A stretch of 64,000 nt of DNA from Volutella citrinella (lineage: Eukaryota > Ascomycota > Sordariomycetes > Hypocreales > Nectriaceae): the NCBI GenBank assembly GCA_034401135.1, contig JAWZSP010000008.1:186001-250000 (forward strand), read 5' to 3'. Under the pieces are notes generated by a model. The model made no database searches. It was not told the origin of the DNA and was given only the letters and a program-made list of their open reading frames with translations. Made by a program: the position numbers and the translations under genes. Of this stretch, positions 33,263 to 44,156 are shown in pieces. Numbering within the stretch: position 1 is the first letter of the stretch; each line of letters begins with the position of its first letter.

Positions 33263-35252
33263 CTATGATTTATAAGGAGGAGGCGAAATACCCTCTGTGA
33301 GCGCCTTCAACCGCAGCGCGAGGATCCTGGACTGGAACCGCGTCATGGGCAGGAAACCAACCATGATCCACAGATTGGGCACCCCCGTCTCTCTAAAAGC
33401 GTTCCTGTACTCCCCCTCCTCGTCGATGCCCCATACAGGACCGACCCGGCTGGCAATCTCGGGGCCGAGCGTACTCTGAATCGAATCAACAAGGTTGGAG
33501 AAGCCAGTCGCAAAGACGACAAGGTCAAACTCGCACTCTTGGCCGCTGCTCAGGATAACCTTGTCCTCGGTGAAGCGCTCGATGTAGCCAGGCTCGACCT
33601 TGATCTTGCCGTTGATGATGTGCTCGCAGGCGCCGGCGTCAAAGTAGAAGCCTCCATTGCGAGTTTGGCCGAGGGTGCCGTTGCCAGTGCCGCGCTGGCC
33701 GCGCCATGTTCGCAGACCCCGGGCGTTGAGCGCGTCGAGAAGGGGCCGGTCAAGATCCTCCAGAGTCTGAGCGGTGCGGCGCCCAAGCTCCTCGCCCGGT
33801 CCGACGGGTGTGGAAAAGAAGAGGCGATCGTGCTCCGAGGGGTCACGGCGGTTACCGTCGGGGTCAGGGGCGTAGCCGCCGAGGATGCGCGAGACGGAGT
33901 GCGTCAAGGACATGACATATGTCGGCGAGCGCTGCAGGAGCGTCACGTCGATGCCACGACGGGAGCAGTCAAAGGCCGTGTCAAAGCCCGAGGACGAGGT
34001 GCCCACAACGCAGACCTTCTTATTGGCAAAGTCTCGAGAGCTGTCGTGAGCCGACGAGTGGCGAATCACACCCTTGAACTTGTCCATCCCAGGAATATCA
34101 GGCATATTAGGGACGCCGCAGAGAGATGTAGCCATGACTACATGCTTGGGATGTACAGTCCTGGCCTCATTGCCGCCCTTGTTGATCTTGACAGTCCACG
34201 CGCCCTTGTCATCTTGGCCCGCCTCGATGACACTCGACGCCGTCCAGATATTGAGCTCCAGCGCGGAGGCATACCAGCTCATGTAGATGCCCTGCTTCTG
34301 GGCTGGCGTATACGTGGGCCAGCGCTTAGGATAGCGGAAGAAGGGCAAGTCGTCTGCCCAGTGGGGGAAGTGGAGAGACAGATACTCGTAGCGCTTCTTC
34401 CAGACGTCGCCAATCTCTTGACCGCGCTCGACGATGAGGCAGTCGAGCCCGATGGTCTTGCACCACGCGGCCAAGGCGAGGCCGTTCTGTCCGCCACCAA
34501 TGATGAGGACTTGAGGGTCTGCCGCGTCGATTTCCTTGGCTCGTTGCGCCTCCCAGCTGATGGTGCCCGTCATGTGCCCGTCGTCGGGGCCTTTTTCAGG
34601 GAACTGCTTGAGCTGTTCGGCGACTGTGTGCATGGTGTATATCTTCCAGCCCTCTTTGGTCAGGACGGACTTGATAACGGCTGAGGCAACGACGAGGTCC
34701 GTCTCAAACGACACGACGATCTGTAGCTGTGCAAAGTCGTCGTACGGGCGATCGACAACGGGAGCTGGCTTGAGGAAGGCGAAGTTGAAGGCCTTGGTGT
34801 TGGGGAGAAGGTCTTGAGCGGCCTTGAGAATGGCGGGGCGGAAGTTGAATGTTCGTTGGTCCCATGTGAACGACAGCTTGTCGCGCCACACGCCTAGTGG
34901 AAGTCAGAGACATGCTATAGGGCGAGAGTTGAGGATGAAAAGCAAAAGAGGTGATCTTACCGTACTCCAGAAACAGGTTGGCAAACTCCCGGGCATCTCC
35001 AGAGCCCAGGGCATCAGACAGCCGTTTGACAATGGCTTCAGCCTCAGCCTGTGCGTCGCAGTCCTTGGGAATCTCAACTCCAAGGACATCGGTAGTGGGC
35101 AGAGCGTGGTTGTACTTGAAGTCGTACATGTAGTCGTCGGCCACTGGAGGGCGCTCAGCAGCGCCGTTCATGTCGGCCTGCTTGCGAGCAGCTCTGGCGG
35201 TGACGTTGGCAACGTCGGCCTCGACATGATCGACAACGGTAGAAGGAGCCAT
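33263..35252 (-). CDS. flavin-containing monooxygenase (FMO/Baeyer-Villiger-like)
   Basis: Two exons: an N-terminal one from 35252 to about 34960 and a main one from about 34893 to 33263. The protein is about 640 residues. An N-terminal SnoaL/NTF2-like region (LSDALGSGDAREFANLFLE, then WRDKLSFTWD) precedes the flavoprotein part. That part has the FAD motif VLIIGGGQNGLALAA, the FMO-type FKGVIRHSSAHDSS, the NADPH motif VCVVGTSSSGFD and VVFATGFSN. It inserts one oxygen using NADPH and O2, as an N-, S- or Baeyer-Villiger oxygenase. YUCCA-like fungal proteins share this layout with the N-terminal NTF2-like region. Two copies of the shared 19-bp element lie 200 and 360 bp upstream. Confidence 0.9.
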
Positions 35253-35454
35253 TGGAGAGTAAAAGTCTGTGTGATAGGATGAGTTGTGCGGCTGCTTCCA
35301 ACGTCAAGTTGTAGCGCGGCATCGTGGGCTTTCATATTCTTGTCGTCAAGTGGCGAGAATCGACAACTCGGCTCATGGTTCCATTGTTCACAGTGACGTG
35401 CGGCAACTTCTCCAGCAATTTGCTCATGCGACACGAAGCGACTCGCATCGTCGG

Positions 35455-35473
35455 ATGGGGAAATTGTCCCCGC
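35455..35473. promoter_or_regulatory. shared near-palindromic element, copy 4 (monooxygenase promoter)
   Basis: ATGGGG-AAATTGT-CCCCGC, 203 bp upstream of the monooxygenase ATG. Two GCGGGG half-sites in tandem follow at 35525-35530 and 35533-35538. Confidence 0.6.
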
Positions 35474-35609
35474 CCAAGGACTCCGGGGGTTGAGGATCGA
35501 CATCCCAGCAGGATCAAGGCAAGCGCGGGGAAGCGGGGAAGTCGATGACTAGACTCAGGGGAAGTTATTGGGCAGTGATATCTCCACACATAGCGCCAAA
35601 CCCAGACAA

Positions 35610-35628
35610 ATGGGGGAATTCACCCCGC
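35610..35628. promoter_or_regulatory. shared near-palindromic element, copy 5 (monooxygenase promoter)
   Basis: ATGGGG-GAATTCA-CCCCGC, 358 bp upstream of the monooxygenase ATG. It has the same arms and spacer length as copy 4 and is very like copy 1. Confidence 0.6.
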
Positions 35629-36172
35629 CCACAAGGCCGAGACCGGGACGGTTCCATTTTCAGCCGAGGTTTGCATGCCAAGCAATCAAAGAGTCATGAG
35701 CATTTGAGTGACATGGTTAGGGTGGCCATGGTCACACGAACGCGCGTTAGAACAGCCGTCGAGCTGTGGAGCGAGCGTTGGAGAGGGCGCGGGGGGCGGC
35801 GGGAAACTCCATGTACTCGATCAGATAGCGAGGATTGAGCCCGAAGGAACGGCAGCGGCGAGAGGTCCCACTAGCCAATATGAGCCGCCAAAAGGCTACT
35901 GCTTCAGGTTGTTCCTCCGGGCCATGATCTCGCCTTCGGCCTGACCTGTCCCAATGAGCGTCGACGTCTCGCTGCAGGTTGTTGTGTCGGCCGCTTTCAC
36001 CTCTTGCGAAATGATGAAGCTCACTCCTTTGTTTGCAAGCTGTCAGGCCACAGCCTCGATCCAAAGACGTGGTCCGATAATCTCACGAGGTGCCTTGTCC
36101 AGCGTCTCCTATGTCATCGGATATGGCCGATATTCTGCCTGGCCAAAGGCCATAAACCACAGCAACGCACTC
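35629..36172. other. spacer beyond the monooxygenase promoter
   Basis: No gene supported; contains the 3' flank of the regulator gene on the same strand. Confidence 0.4.
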
Positions 36173-37875
36173 TTAGTCGTCGTCCGTATTCTCCTTCCAC
36201 TGCCGCTGCAGCAAGGCTACGAGTGCTGACGTCTTCCAGCCTGACCTCCGGCGCCACTTCTCTAGAAACTCGAGGGCAGCAGCCTGGTCAGCGGCATGGT
36301 TCAGGTAAGCACCCCAGACGGCCAGGCAGTGTCGCGCCGTGAACCACGTATTCTCGGCCCTCTCGTTGGAAGTGGCCAAGCCCAGGACCATGAAGAGATG
36401 GTGTCGGATGCGCCGCTCCCTTGCTCTGCTCTCGCTCAGATACTCGTGCGTGTGGACCACGTTGCGAGGCTCTATGGCGTGGAGCACAATCTGGGCGATG
36501 TGGTAGTACTGCAGCCCGACGGCGTGATGCGGCAGCAGTGTCAAGACCTCTGGGAAGCAGCGGCCTTCTGATCGGGAACGTTCGCGGAAGTAGATGGGCT
36601 GGTAAGAGGCTGGCTTGGATGCGTGCCAGTCGGCGAGTTCGGCTTCCCAAAGTGCCACGAGCGAGGGGTCGCGCGGCTCGCAAAAGGCGCGTTTCAGGAA
36701 CATGGCAAGATTGAGAATGGAGCGGCTTGCCCAAGAGTAGTCGTCGTTGCGGCAGATTGAGATGGAGTCGGGGAAACAGTCGAGCCTCGTCTTGAGGGGG
36801 GTTTGCCTGGTCAGCGATATGTAAATGTCTTCTCGGAGACAGAGCCAACACGCCGCTTCGGCCACGCCACCCATGGTGGAAAACTCTGGCACCATGTTTA
36901 GTATGCGAGATGTACCTTCTAGGTGGAAGCGGCAGTCGTCCTCTATTAAGGTTAGCAAGCAAATTGGCCATTAAGACGGCTCCGTGACTCGGGGCCATGG
37001 ACCGACTTACCGTCCATTTCCTCATTCTGTCTTAGCAGGGCGACAGCTGTCAAGACACTCTCAGTGATCTTCTGTCCTCCCGACATGGACGGTATGAGGA
37101 GGTTTAGGCATAGATTCTGATAGTTCAAGGCCAGGCCGTCACCGTCCTCATCGTCTTGACACCGGTTGAAATGGCGCGCAGAAAAGGCACATACTGCGTA
37201 TCGAATGATCAGATCTGTAAGGGCTAGCTGAGACACAACCGTCTCAAAGGTCCGGAGGGGATCTGCAATATCCGTCCACTGCGCCATGTGATCGGTGAAG
37301 TTGCGCACAAGGAGCGCCTCTCTTGGACCCAGGGGCGGGATGTCATCCACCGGAGCCTCCCTCAAAGGCAACATGTCTTCCTTCCAGTAGTCCGTTGAGG
37401 GCGATGTATCGTCTGCTACGTGTCCCAGGGACGCGAGATCGCCTGGGGAAGGGCAGGCATCGGCTGAATCGTCTGGACCCTCTGGGGAAGTAAAGGCATT
37501 GTGGCTGCTGGTTACGCTGTCTTCCGGGACACGTGCTGTCGAATTGTTGTGACCTGGATATACGTCGATTTCCTTGAGTCGGGGCCGGCTCTCGTCCTCG
37601 TACATGGCGTGTAGCTCTGGCGTCTCATCATAGAAGAGGACTGGTGCTCTAGGGAGCGGACATGGGCGCCATAGACGTGGAGACGCCCGAGAGAGAGCGC
37701 GCTGCCCTGAATGGTAGCGGAACTTGAGCGTCGGCTGGCGCACGCATTCGATACCTGCATTCCTGCACTGCTGGCATCCTCTGGTATCCCAGTTGCACTT
37801 GCGATGGCGCGTCCTGCAGGCCTGGCAAGCCTCACTCGGCTTGCAGGCTGCGACCACATTGTCCATTTCCGTCAT
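36173..37875 (-). CDS. Zn2Cys6 transcription factor
   Basis: Two main exons are joined near 36950-37015 by an intron with donor GTAAGT. The protein is about 550 residues. The zinc cluster is near the N-terminus: C-Q-A-C, RTRHRKC, NWDTRGC, QQC, RNAGIEC, giving C-X2-C-X6-C-X6-C-X2-C-X6-C. Acidic, Ser/Pro-rich sequence follows, then the fungal-specific domain: ALLVRNFTDHMAQWTDIADP, AVCAFSARHFNR, LTAVALLRQNEEMD, LEGTSRILNM and AACWLCLREDIYISL. This domain type (DUF3468-like) is common in regulators of catabolic and secondary-metabolite clusters. It follows the monooxygenase, aldo-keto reductase and dehydrogenase genes and is a natural candidate to bind their shared promoter element (inference). 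Confidence 0.9.
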
Positions 37876-38257
37876 AGTCGCACTATGGCCGCCTTTGCAG
37901 AGGCTTACTGAGTGATGCGATAGTGTGCCTTAGGCGAACTACGCAGTTACACAGCGGTATGCGGACTGTGTAGTGATGGCTAGGTCGATGATGTACAGCG
38001 GGACAACCTCGCAGCTGTGGGAACTGGGAAGTCTGCATGCCTGGTTGGTTGTGTGGGCGAAATCGTCGAGTAAATCGGCGGTAAAACGTCGGGCGAGTTT
38101 GCAACATGCGGGGGGGGACATAAGGAAAGTGGCGACTTCAGTGCCCTCCACATCCACTCCCCTAAGGACAGCAGTGAATGCGTGCAATCAAGAGACTATA
38201 GACATCATAATATACTAACGATACATTGCTTACTTAAGTAAATAAAATACACTATTT
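37876..38257. other. spacer
   Basis: Promoter side of the upstream regulator; nothing else recognised. Confidence 0.4.
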
Positions 38258-40147
38258 TTATGCAGCTAAATCAACCAAGTGACTTGCCAGGTTTCGCGCA
38301 ATAGCTCTGTAACTGTCGCTTTGAAGTAGGTAAATAATCTTAGGAATAGGACTTTTAGCAATCCCGTTATATGCAGGTTCATGTCCTTTTCCCAAGATCT
38401 CTGCACTAGATAGACAGAGCCCTCGAAGTTCTTGCATCTCCACGTCGTTCTGTGCTATCAGTGTTGCTTGGTTCATGAACTTGGAGTAGCAATACCAGGC
38501 AATTCCACATCGGTAAAGGCAAAGCGGGGCGTGTAATGGAGGCTCACCGCCCCTAGGCATGTTCTCAAAGTGTCGTTGAATCAGTAAAGCGTGTATGATG
38601 CATATTTTGGCGTCGTCTGATTTTGCCCAAGTTCGAACATAGTGATGCAAAGTCTCCGAAATTGCTGATTCTTCCTTAGCGCTAAAGCTTTCCAATGCGT
38701 TCGTATCCATATGAAGTGCCATAAATGCGGCATGCCAGAGCATCATCAGACTGGCTTCCTGCCGTCGAAATGAAGGCACATGTCGGTAGCGATAGTGCCA
38801 TGAAATCAGTGTATCTCTGCATTCCTGGGCCGTAGGCGAAGCTGAGCCATGGTCAAAACGGAACCTGAGGACGGATGCCATTATTTTGACTAGCATCATA
38901 AATAGCTGAAAATCCGGGATCGATTCTGGGGAACCGCAAGGATCGGAAGATACTGTTACTACTGGCTGCCAGTTCAGGCGTGTGGCTGGTGTGTGGGCTA
39001 GGATGGCAGTCCTCCAAGTTGTTGAAGTTGGTGCAGCGAATATTTCGTCTGATGAGGCGGACGGCAACTGAAATGAGGATTTCTGTAATAAAGGAGTGCG
39101 GTGGAAAATAGCGGCAATTATTGTATCTTGAGCAAAGAGTGCCATGACCGCGCTTGGTTGTTGTTAGCATGCCCCTCAAGTAGACAGAACAGCGCAGAGA
39201 TTGCCCTTACCGCCGCGCTTCCTCATTAATTTTCCATTCCTCCCATGCCATGTCGAGTCCCGCACCCTCCAGCTCTGAGACATCTGGCTGAGTTGATTCT
39301 GGATCAAAGAGTCCCATTGCCCTGCAACCCTAAGCATCATCAATATGACTCATATTTCCTTTACATGGCGAAATTTTGTTCGTCTGCTTACAGCAACTAG
39401 GATTCCATGGAATTTGATCATTTGAGATAAGTCACCAAGTCGCTGGATCAAATCACGTCAATGAGAAAACAATGGAATAGGTTTGAGGACGCGGGATGGT
39501 CAAGCGCAGTGCAAACGCGAGAAAATACGTACACCCTTGAGAAATCTAAACATCTGACCAAGTAAGGAAGATTGAACCAGGGCAATACCCGTAAGCTTCG
39601 GAGACGAATTCCAAGAGTCCCACTATATACTCTAATTAGTGATGTTGCTGACTCAGGGCAGGATAATCATGATCGTACTGAGGACCTGAGAATCTTTTGC
39701 AAGCGCTCGAAAAGTGTGATGCCATGCTCGCTTGCGCGGGGAGACGTCATGAAAATGCTCCCGATGGAAGCAATGGAAAGAAATAAGACATCGTCATCAA
39801 CGCGCCGTCGGAGCGAAGTTGGGTGAATGACGGGAAATATAGGATGAAAATGGGCAAAATATGCTTCTGAAGCTTGATTCTGCAAAATGATTAGCGTGAA
39901 AAGTTCAGAATTAGGCCCCATATTCAAACCATACAAGGAATTCAACAGGCGCAACGAGCGATCTCTCAATCTGCGAAGGTTGCAAGCTCGCCCACGGCCA
40001 GGTTGTCTGAGAGAGAGTAGGAGTCATTTCTAGGATGCTGGACAATCCAAAGGCGAGATGTTCATCTGCGGTAGTTGAGTTCCAGTCCAGAGGCGATACC
40101 TTTGTCGGCGAAGAACTAAAGGTCGGGTTGTTCACCAGCCAAACCAT
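38258..40147 (-). CDS. fungal transcription-factor-like protein; DNA-binding domain not seen
   Basis: Minus-strand blocks fit the middle-homology region of fungal regulators. They are EAYFAHFHPIFPVIHPTSL and SIASIGSIFMTS (about 39700-39900), the QGCRAMGLFDPEST and DMAWEEWKINEEARR block (about 39195-39330), then the 295-residue exon starting MALFAQDTIIAAIFHRTPLL. That exon ends in helices with SWHYRYRHVP and LCLYRCGIAWYCYSKF. These are typical of C2H2-containing regulators. I find neither zinc-finger nor Zn2Cys6 cysteines upstream within the open frame that starts at 40147. The first exon junction (about 39970-40040) is not resolved. The protein may have lost its DNA-binding part or may work as a partner. 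It is divergent from the PxpA-like gene. Confidence 0.62.
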
Positions 40148-40595
40148 CCAGTCATAATTACATTTGGATCGGTACCCATGACTGGAGCTCCAGGTAGGCG
40201 GGGCTTGGCCAGTTCTTGGCTCGCGGCGCTAGCTTATCGTCGGCTAATGAGTCGCCCGCTTTCCGCTTTGGGCAAACTCGACGACGAACAGCGACTCCAT
40301 CGCGCTTCGGACCTATAGGCCCCGCGCCTCATACCAGGTGCCATCAGCTCATGGACACTTCCCAATTGCGCATATAGAGGCACAGATAGGCAGGCAAATG
40401 ATACCCATCAAGTTCTGAACCGTGATACCATGCGCCCGCTCCAACGCTTCCCCTTGCCTCGCGTATCACTCACTTATAGTCTCACTCGCCCGTCCGCGCG
40501 CTGGTATTCTGCTTATCTCTGGAAAATAACCACGCCAGAGCCAAAGTTCCCGCACGCCTCCAACTTATACCGTTTCCTTATCCCCGCCGAGCACA
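40148..40595. promoter_or_regulatory. bidirectional promoter region
   Basis: 448 bp between two divergent starts. It contains TTCGGACC at 40306-40313, a partial match to the CGGTCCGACA element found upstream of neighbouring genes. A short match like this could be chance. Confidence 0.35.
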
Positions 40596-41517
40596 ATGGG
40601 TAGCGTGGACCTGGACTGGGCCTCCAAGCCCATTGGCACCCACTGCGACATGGGAGAGGCCTTTGGCCACTGGAAGATGGTATGCTGCTGGTCTTGAAGA
40701 CAAATCAGATATTTCGCTGACACTTCAACCTCTAATATCAGGGCGACGATGAGGGTCTCATGCCGTTCCTGACGTCTTGTTCCATTGCTTGCGGCTTCCA
40801 TGCCGGAGACCCAATGGTCATGCACAAGACAGTCAAGGCCGCTCGCAAGCACAATATCTTGGTCGGAGCTCACCCATCCTTCCTCGACCTACAGGGATTT
40901 GGCCGTCGAGAAATCAAGATGGATCCCCTCGAGTGTGAGCAGATGGTGGTATACCAAATCGGCGCCCTGAAGGCATTCCTTGATATTGAGGGTCTTCCGA
41001 TGAACCATATTAGTGTATGGATCATGGCAACCTTCCTTTTGCTCTATTAAACCTGAGCTGACCGCTGTAGCCTCACGGTTCACTTTACGGCGTCATGTGT
41101 AAAGACCAGGCCATCTGCAAGGCCGTCTGCCGCGCTGGAAAGAACTTCAAGGCACCCGACGGCTCCCCTGTTCCCATGATTGGCGCACCAAACACAATAA
41201 TGGAGACGACTTGCGCGGATATGGGCATCCCATTCATCCAAGAGATTATCTCGGATATGGAGTACAACGAGAAGGGCGAATGCGTCATTACAAAGGCTCA
41301 CGAGCGCCCGGAGCCCAAGCTCCTGGGCCCTCGTCTACACGATGCTCTCCGAAGTGGAAAGATATAGACCGCCGGCGACCGCGGTCTTGCAAGCCTCAAT
41401 CTCAGCAGTGCGCCCCTCTCGCTCTGCATCCATAGTGATACCCCAGCAGCAGTGGAAGTGGCCAAGACCATCCGGAGCGTGGTGGATAATTTTAATAAAG
41501 AACACGGCCTCGAGTAG
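40596..41517 (+). pseudogene. PxpA / LamB-YcsF family protein (5-oxoprolinase subunit A-like) with one in-frame stop
   Basis: Three exons (introns 40681-40741 and 41015-41070) give HCDMGEAFGHWK, SIACGFHAGDPMVM, LVGAHPSFLDLQGFGRREI, YQIGALKAFL, HISPHGSLYGVM and IGAPNTIMETTCADMG. These are the conserved metal/substrate segments of PxpA, which in bacteria joins PxpB and PxpC to open 5-oxoproline (pyroglutamate). A TAG at 41365-41367 interrupts the frame after LRSGKI. The same frame then continues for 49 codons (LSLCIHSDTPAAVEVAKTIR) to TAG at 41515-41517, matching the normal C-terminus. The protein as read would be about 215 residues, lacking the last fifth. A single CAG-to-TAG or TGG-to-TAG change explains it. 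Confidence 0.85.
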
Positions 41518-41689
41518 AAGTATTGAACTGTCTTATTGTCCCAGAATCCATGGCGACGCAAGCCTGCGTGTCGTTTCCTGCTTTAAGAGTGATATGTCAG
41601 ATAATCCATCGCCATGGCACAACCTTGAAGATGACTCTCTTTGCCAAACCTTGCCAGTCAACCTTAATTCGCCCATCCGCAATTCTAAC

Positions 41690-43375
41690 CTAGAGGCAGT
41701 ACCGGAAAGCAGTATTCTTGACGTCTGTGAGATCACTTTCCGCGGCTTCAAGCCCAGCGATAGTCTGATGCTCTACTTTGCCATATTCCCTATCCCTCCT
41801 CCTATTCTCCCTCAGACAAAGCAAGAAGTACACCGCGCCACAAACCCCCTGCACTGCAAATGATACCATCATGGCGTATATGCCCAGCTTGTAATGAGGT
41901 GCCTGGGTGCTGAGGAACAGCTGCGGGCCAATGATGTTGCCAACTGCATAGAGCATTGACATCGAGGTAGCGGCAAAGGATCTCTTGGTGGCACCGGCAT
42001 TGTTTGATGTGACCAGTGACATTGCCATTACCCACGAAACGTTGTAGAAACCCATCATATAAACGCCGGCGAGAGCGCCTCCCCGCTGTTTTGCGGGATC
42101 CAGAGCTATATTATTCTACTTGTCAGCGATTTCACACTTCAACTCGATAAAAGTACACCTCATTTACTCACTGCGAATGAGGACAGCGCCCGTGAGACCC
42201 GGCAGTGTTGAGAGCGCCCAGATCAAACATCGAATGTTTGGCACAAAGTCGGCGATCACTGACGTCGTAACTGCGAAAAACGTAGCCACCGCGGCTTGTG
42301 GCGCTGCCAATAGAGCCGTCCTCGAAGGAGAGTACCCGAACCCTGCAATAATGAGGGGATTGAACTGCCCAAGTATCAGTAAGGCCTGGATTGGCACTGG
42401 CATCAGTGTGTGGGGGTGACATCTCACGTTTGTGAGCCCGGCATTGACTATGCCCCAGGCGATAACATAAATCGCCAAAACCCAGAATTTGGGTTCGCAA
42501 AGTGCTTCAATGATTTGGTCCCATTTGAATTTGCTCTGGTTGCTCTGTCCGGTCTGATTTGGCGCAATTCGTATTGTCTTGTTCCTCTTATCCTCTTCGG
42601 TATAAAACCAGGCTTGAGATGGATGATCCGGAAGTAGGAGCAGAATTGCAGCCCCCAACACAAGGCTCACTGAGCCGTAGATGAGGAAGATCAGCTTCCA
42701 AGTTGGATACTTGCTCTCAAGGCGGGCGATAGCGAAGGCAAAGATGCCGCCCAGGACGCCTGCCAAAGTATTATACCAGATGGCCGTTCTCAATGGTTGC
42801 TCCTCGCGTCGATACCACAAACCCATCTGGATCATATTAATAGGCACAATGCCAGCCTCGAAGAAGCCCAGTAGAAATCGGATGACAGCGAGAGAAGCAA
42901 AGCCATCGCACGCCACGATGGAGCAGACCAGGACGCCCCACGCCAAGACGATCAAACCCGTCAACTTGGCCAACGGCACTTTCACAATAACCCACCCCAA
43001 GGGGAATTGCGCGATCATGTAGCCGAAATATACGATCGAACCCAGCCAGCTGTACTGCTGGCCGTGAAGTTTGGCGTCATCCTTCATACCAAAGATGGCA
43101 GCAAATCCTAGAGCGTTCTATTGATAAAACCTGTTAGTTTAATCATGACACTGATCGTCATTACATCTTACCTTGTCTAGCAATGCTATGACTGACGCCA
43201 TTGTGAGGAGTGGGAGAACGATGAAGTCGGCTCGAAGTCTGAGCCGGGCATTGACCTTGGAGCTGACTGTTTCAGCAGTGTCGAGCTCCCCTTTGAGGTC
43301 CGCCGCATCCTGATTGTCTCCCTCCTTGTTTACCACCTCGACCGAACCTGTTTTACTTCCCTGGGTATTGTCCAT
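41690..43375 (-). CDS. MFS transporter, allantoate-permease (DAL5/ACS) family
   Basis: About 480 residues with 12 membrane helices. Exon 1 (43375 to about 43176) encodes an acidic N-tail and VLPLLTMASVIALLDK. The next exon has GSIVYFGYMIAQFPLGWVIV, IRFLLGFFEAGIVPINMIQM and WYRREEQPLRTAIWYN, hallmarks of the anion:cation symporter family that takes up carboxylates, amides, ureides and vitamins. Later exons have NPLIIAGFGYSPSRTALLAAP and, after about 42060, YMMGFYNVSWVMAMSLV and GNIIGPQLF. Splice joins are about 43130, 42430-42370 and 42120-42060. It shares a 0.8-kb bidirectional promoter with the racemase-family gene and is tail-to-tail with the PxpA-like gene, so uptake of the pathway substrate is likely (inference). 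Confidence 0.9.
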
Positions 43376-43827
43376 TTTGACAAAGGTATGGTGACAAAGA
43401 GATGTTCGGTGGGGGGCTTTGGACGAATTGCCAAGTTGTCTGCTTCCTCTGCAGTCGGTTCAGCCCGAGCAAGCTATACCGTGCAGTCAAGTCTGGGGAT
43501 GTGGCAACGCCCTGGATTTAAATACAGTCTTCGACTTATCACGAAGATACCGAGCCTTATGGCGTGCTGGTGCGTTTATCCACTTGATAAAGTGCACAGA
43601 GCATCAGCACATGGGGGGATGGGAGATGGGGCCGGCCGCCACCCCCGCTTCCGACATTCTGGGACGCTTATTCAGGTGGGAAAACCATGTCAATCCCCCT
43701 TCCGCCCTTGCGTTATCAATACCACTATCACGGTTTGAGACGCTAGCTTAGATATCGGTATTGTGCAGTGCTATAAGAGGGAAGGATCGGGAGTCCGGTT
43801 TGAATAGCTTCGGCAAAGTCCCCACAT

Positions 43828-43911
43828 CGGTCCGACAATTGACCAGCTGTGATAGGCTAGTTTGCAGAGGCCGGTCCGACATGTCGGGCCACGTTATCGC
43901 CCTGTCGGACC
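43828..43911. promoter_or_regulatory. three copies of a CGGTCCGACA-type element in a bidirectional promoter
   Basis: CGGTCCGACA at 43828-43837 and 43872-43881, and the inverse TGTCGGACC at 43903-43911. The second copy is part of the near-perfect palindrome GGTCCGACATGTCGGGCC (43873-43890). They lie between the transporter (43375) and the racemase-family gene (44157). CGG/CCG triplets are the usual half-sites of Zn2Cys6 factors. A TATTTAAA-like box for the transporter is near 43505. Confidence 0.6.
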
Positions 43912-44156
43912 AGCTCCACTTTAGCCCGAGTCATTCTTCGCATTAACAGGGCGTTATCTCCAGCCAACAACACCAAGGACGGATTGCCACGCGGTTATTT
44001 ACCTTCCGGACCTTGAGACTCTTCGCCAAAACTCGTTGCCTTTACCAAATCAAAAGGATCTTGTGGGGGTGACAGTTTCAGCTTTCCACCAGCAAGAAAG
44101 AGACCCATCTCGGCAACTAAAATTGACCAACGTTGCACCCACAAGACTCGGATATC

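Noticed and set aside
33539..34684. 381-codon plus-strand ORF inside the flavin monooxygenase
   Set aside because: Antisense shadow of a gene with clear FAD and NADPH motifs.
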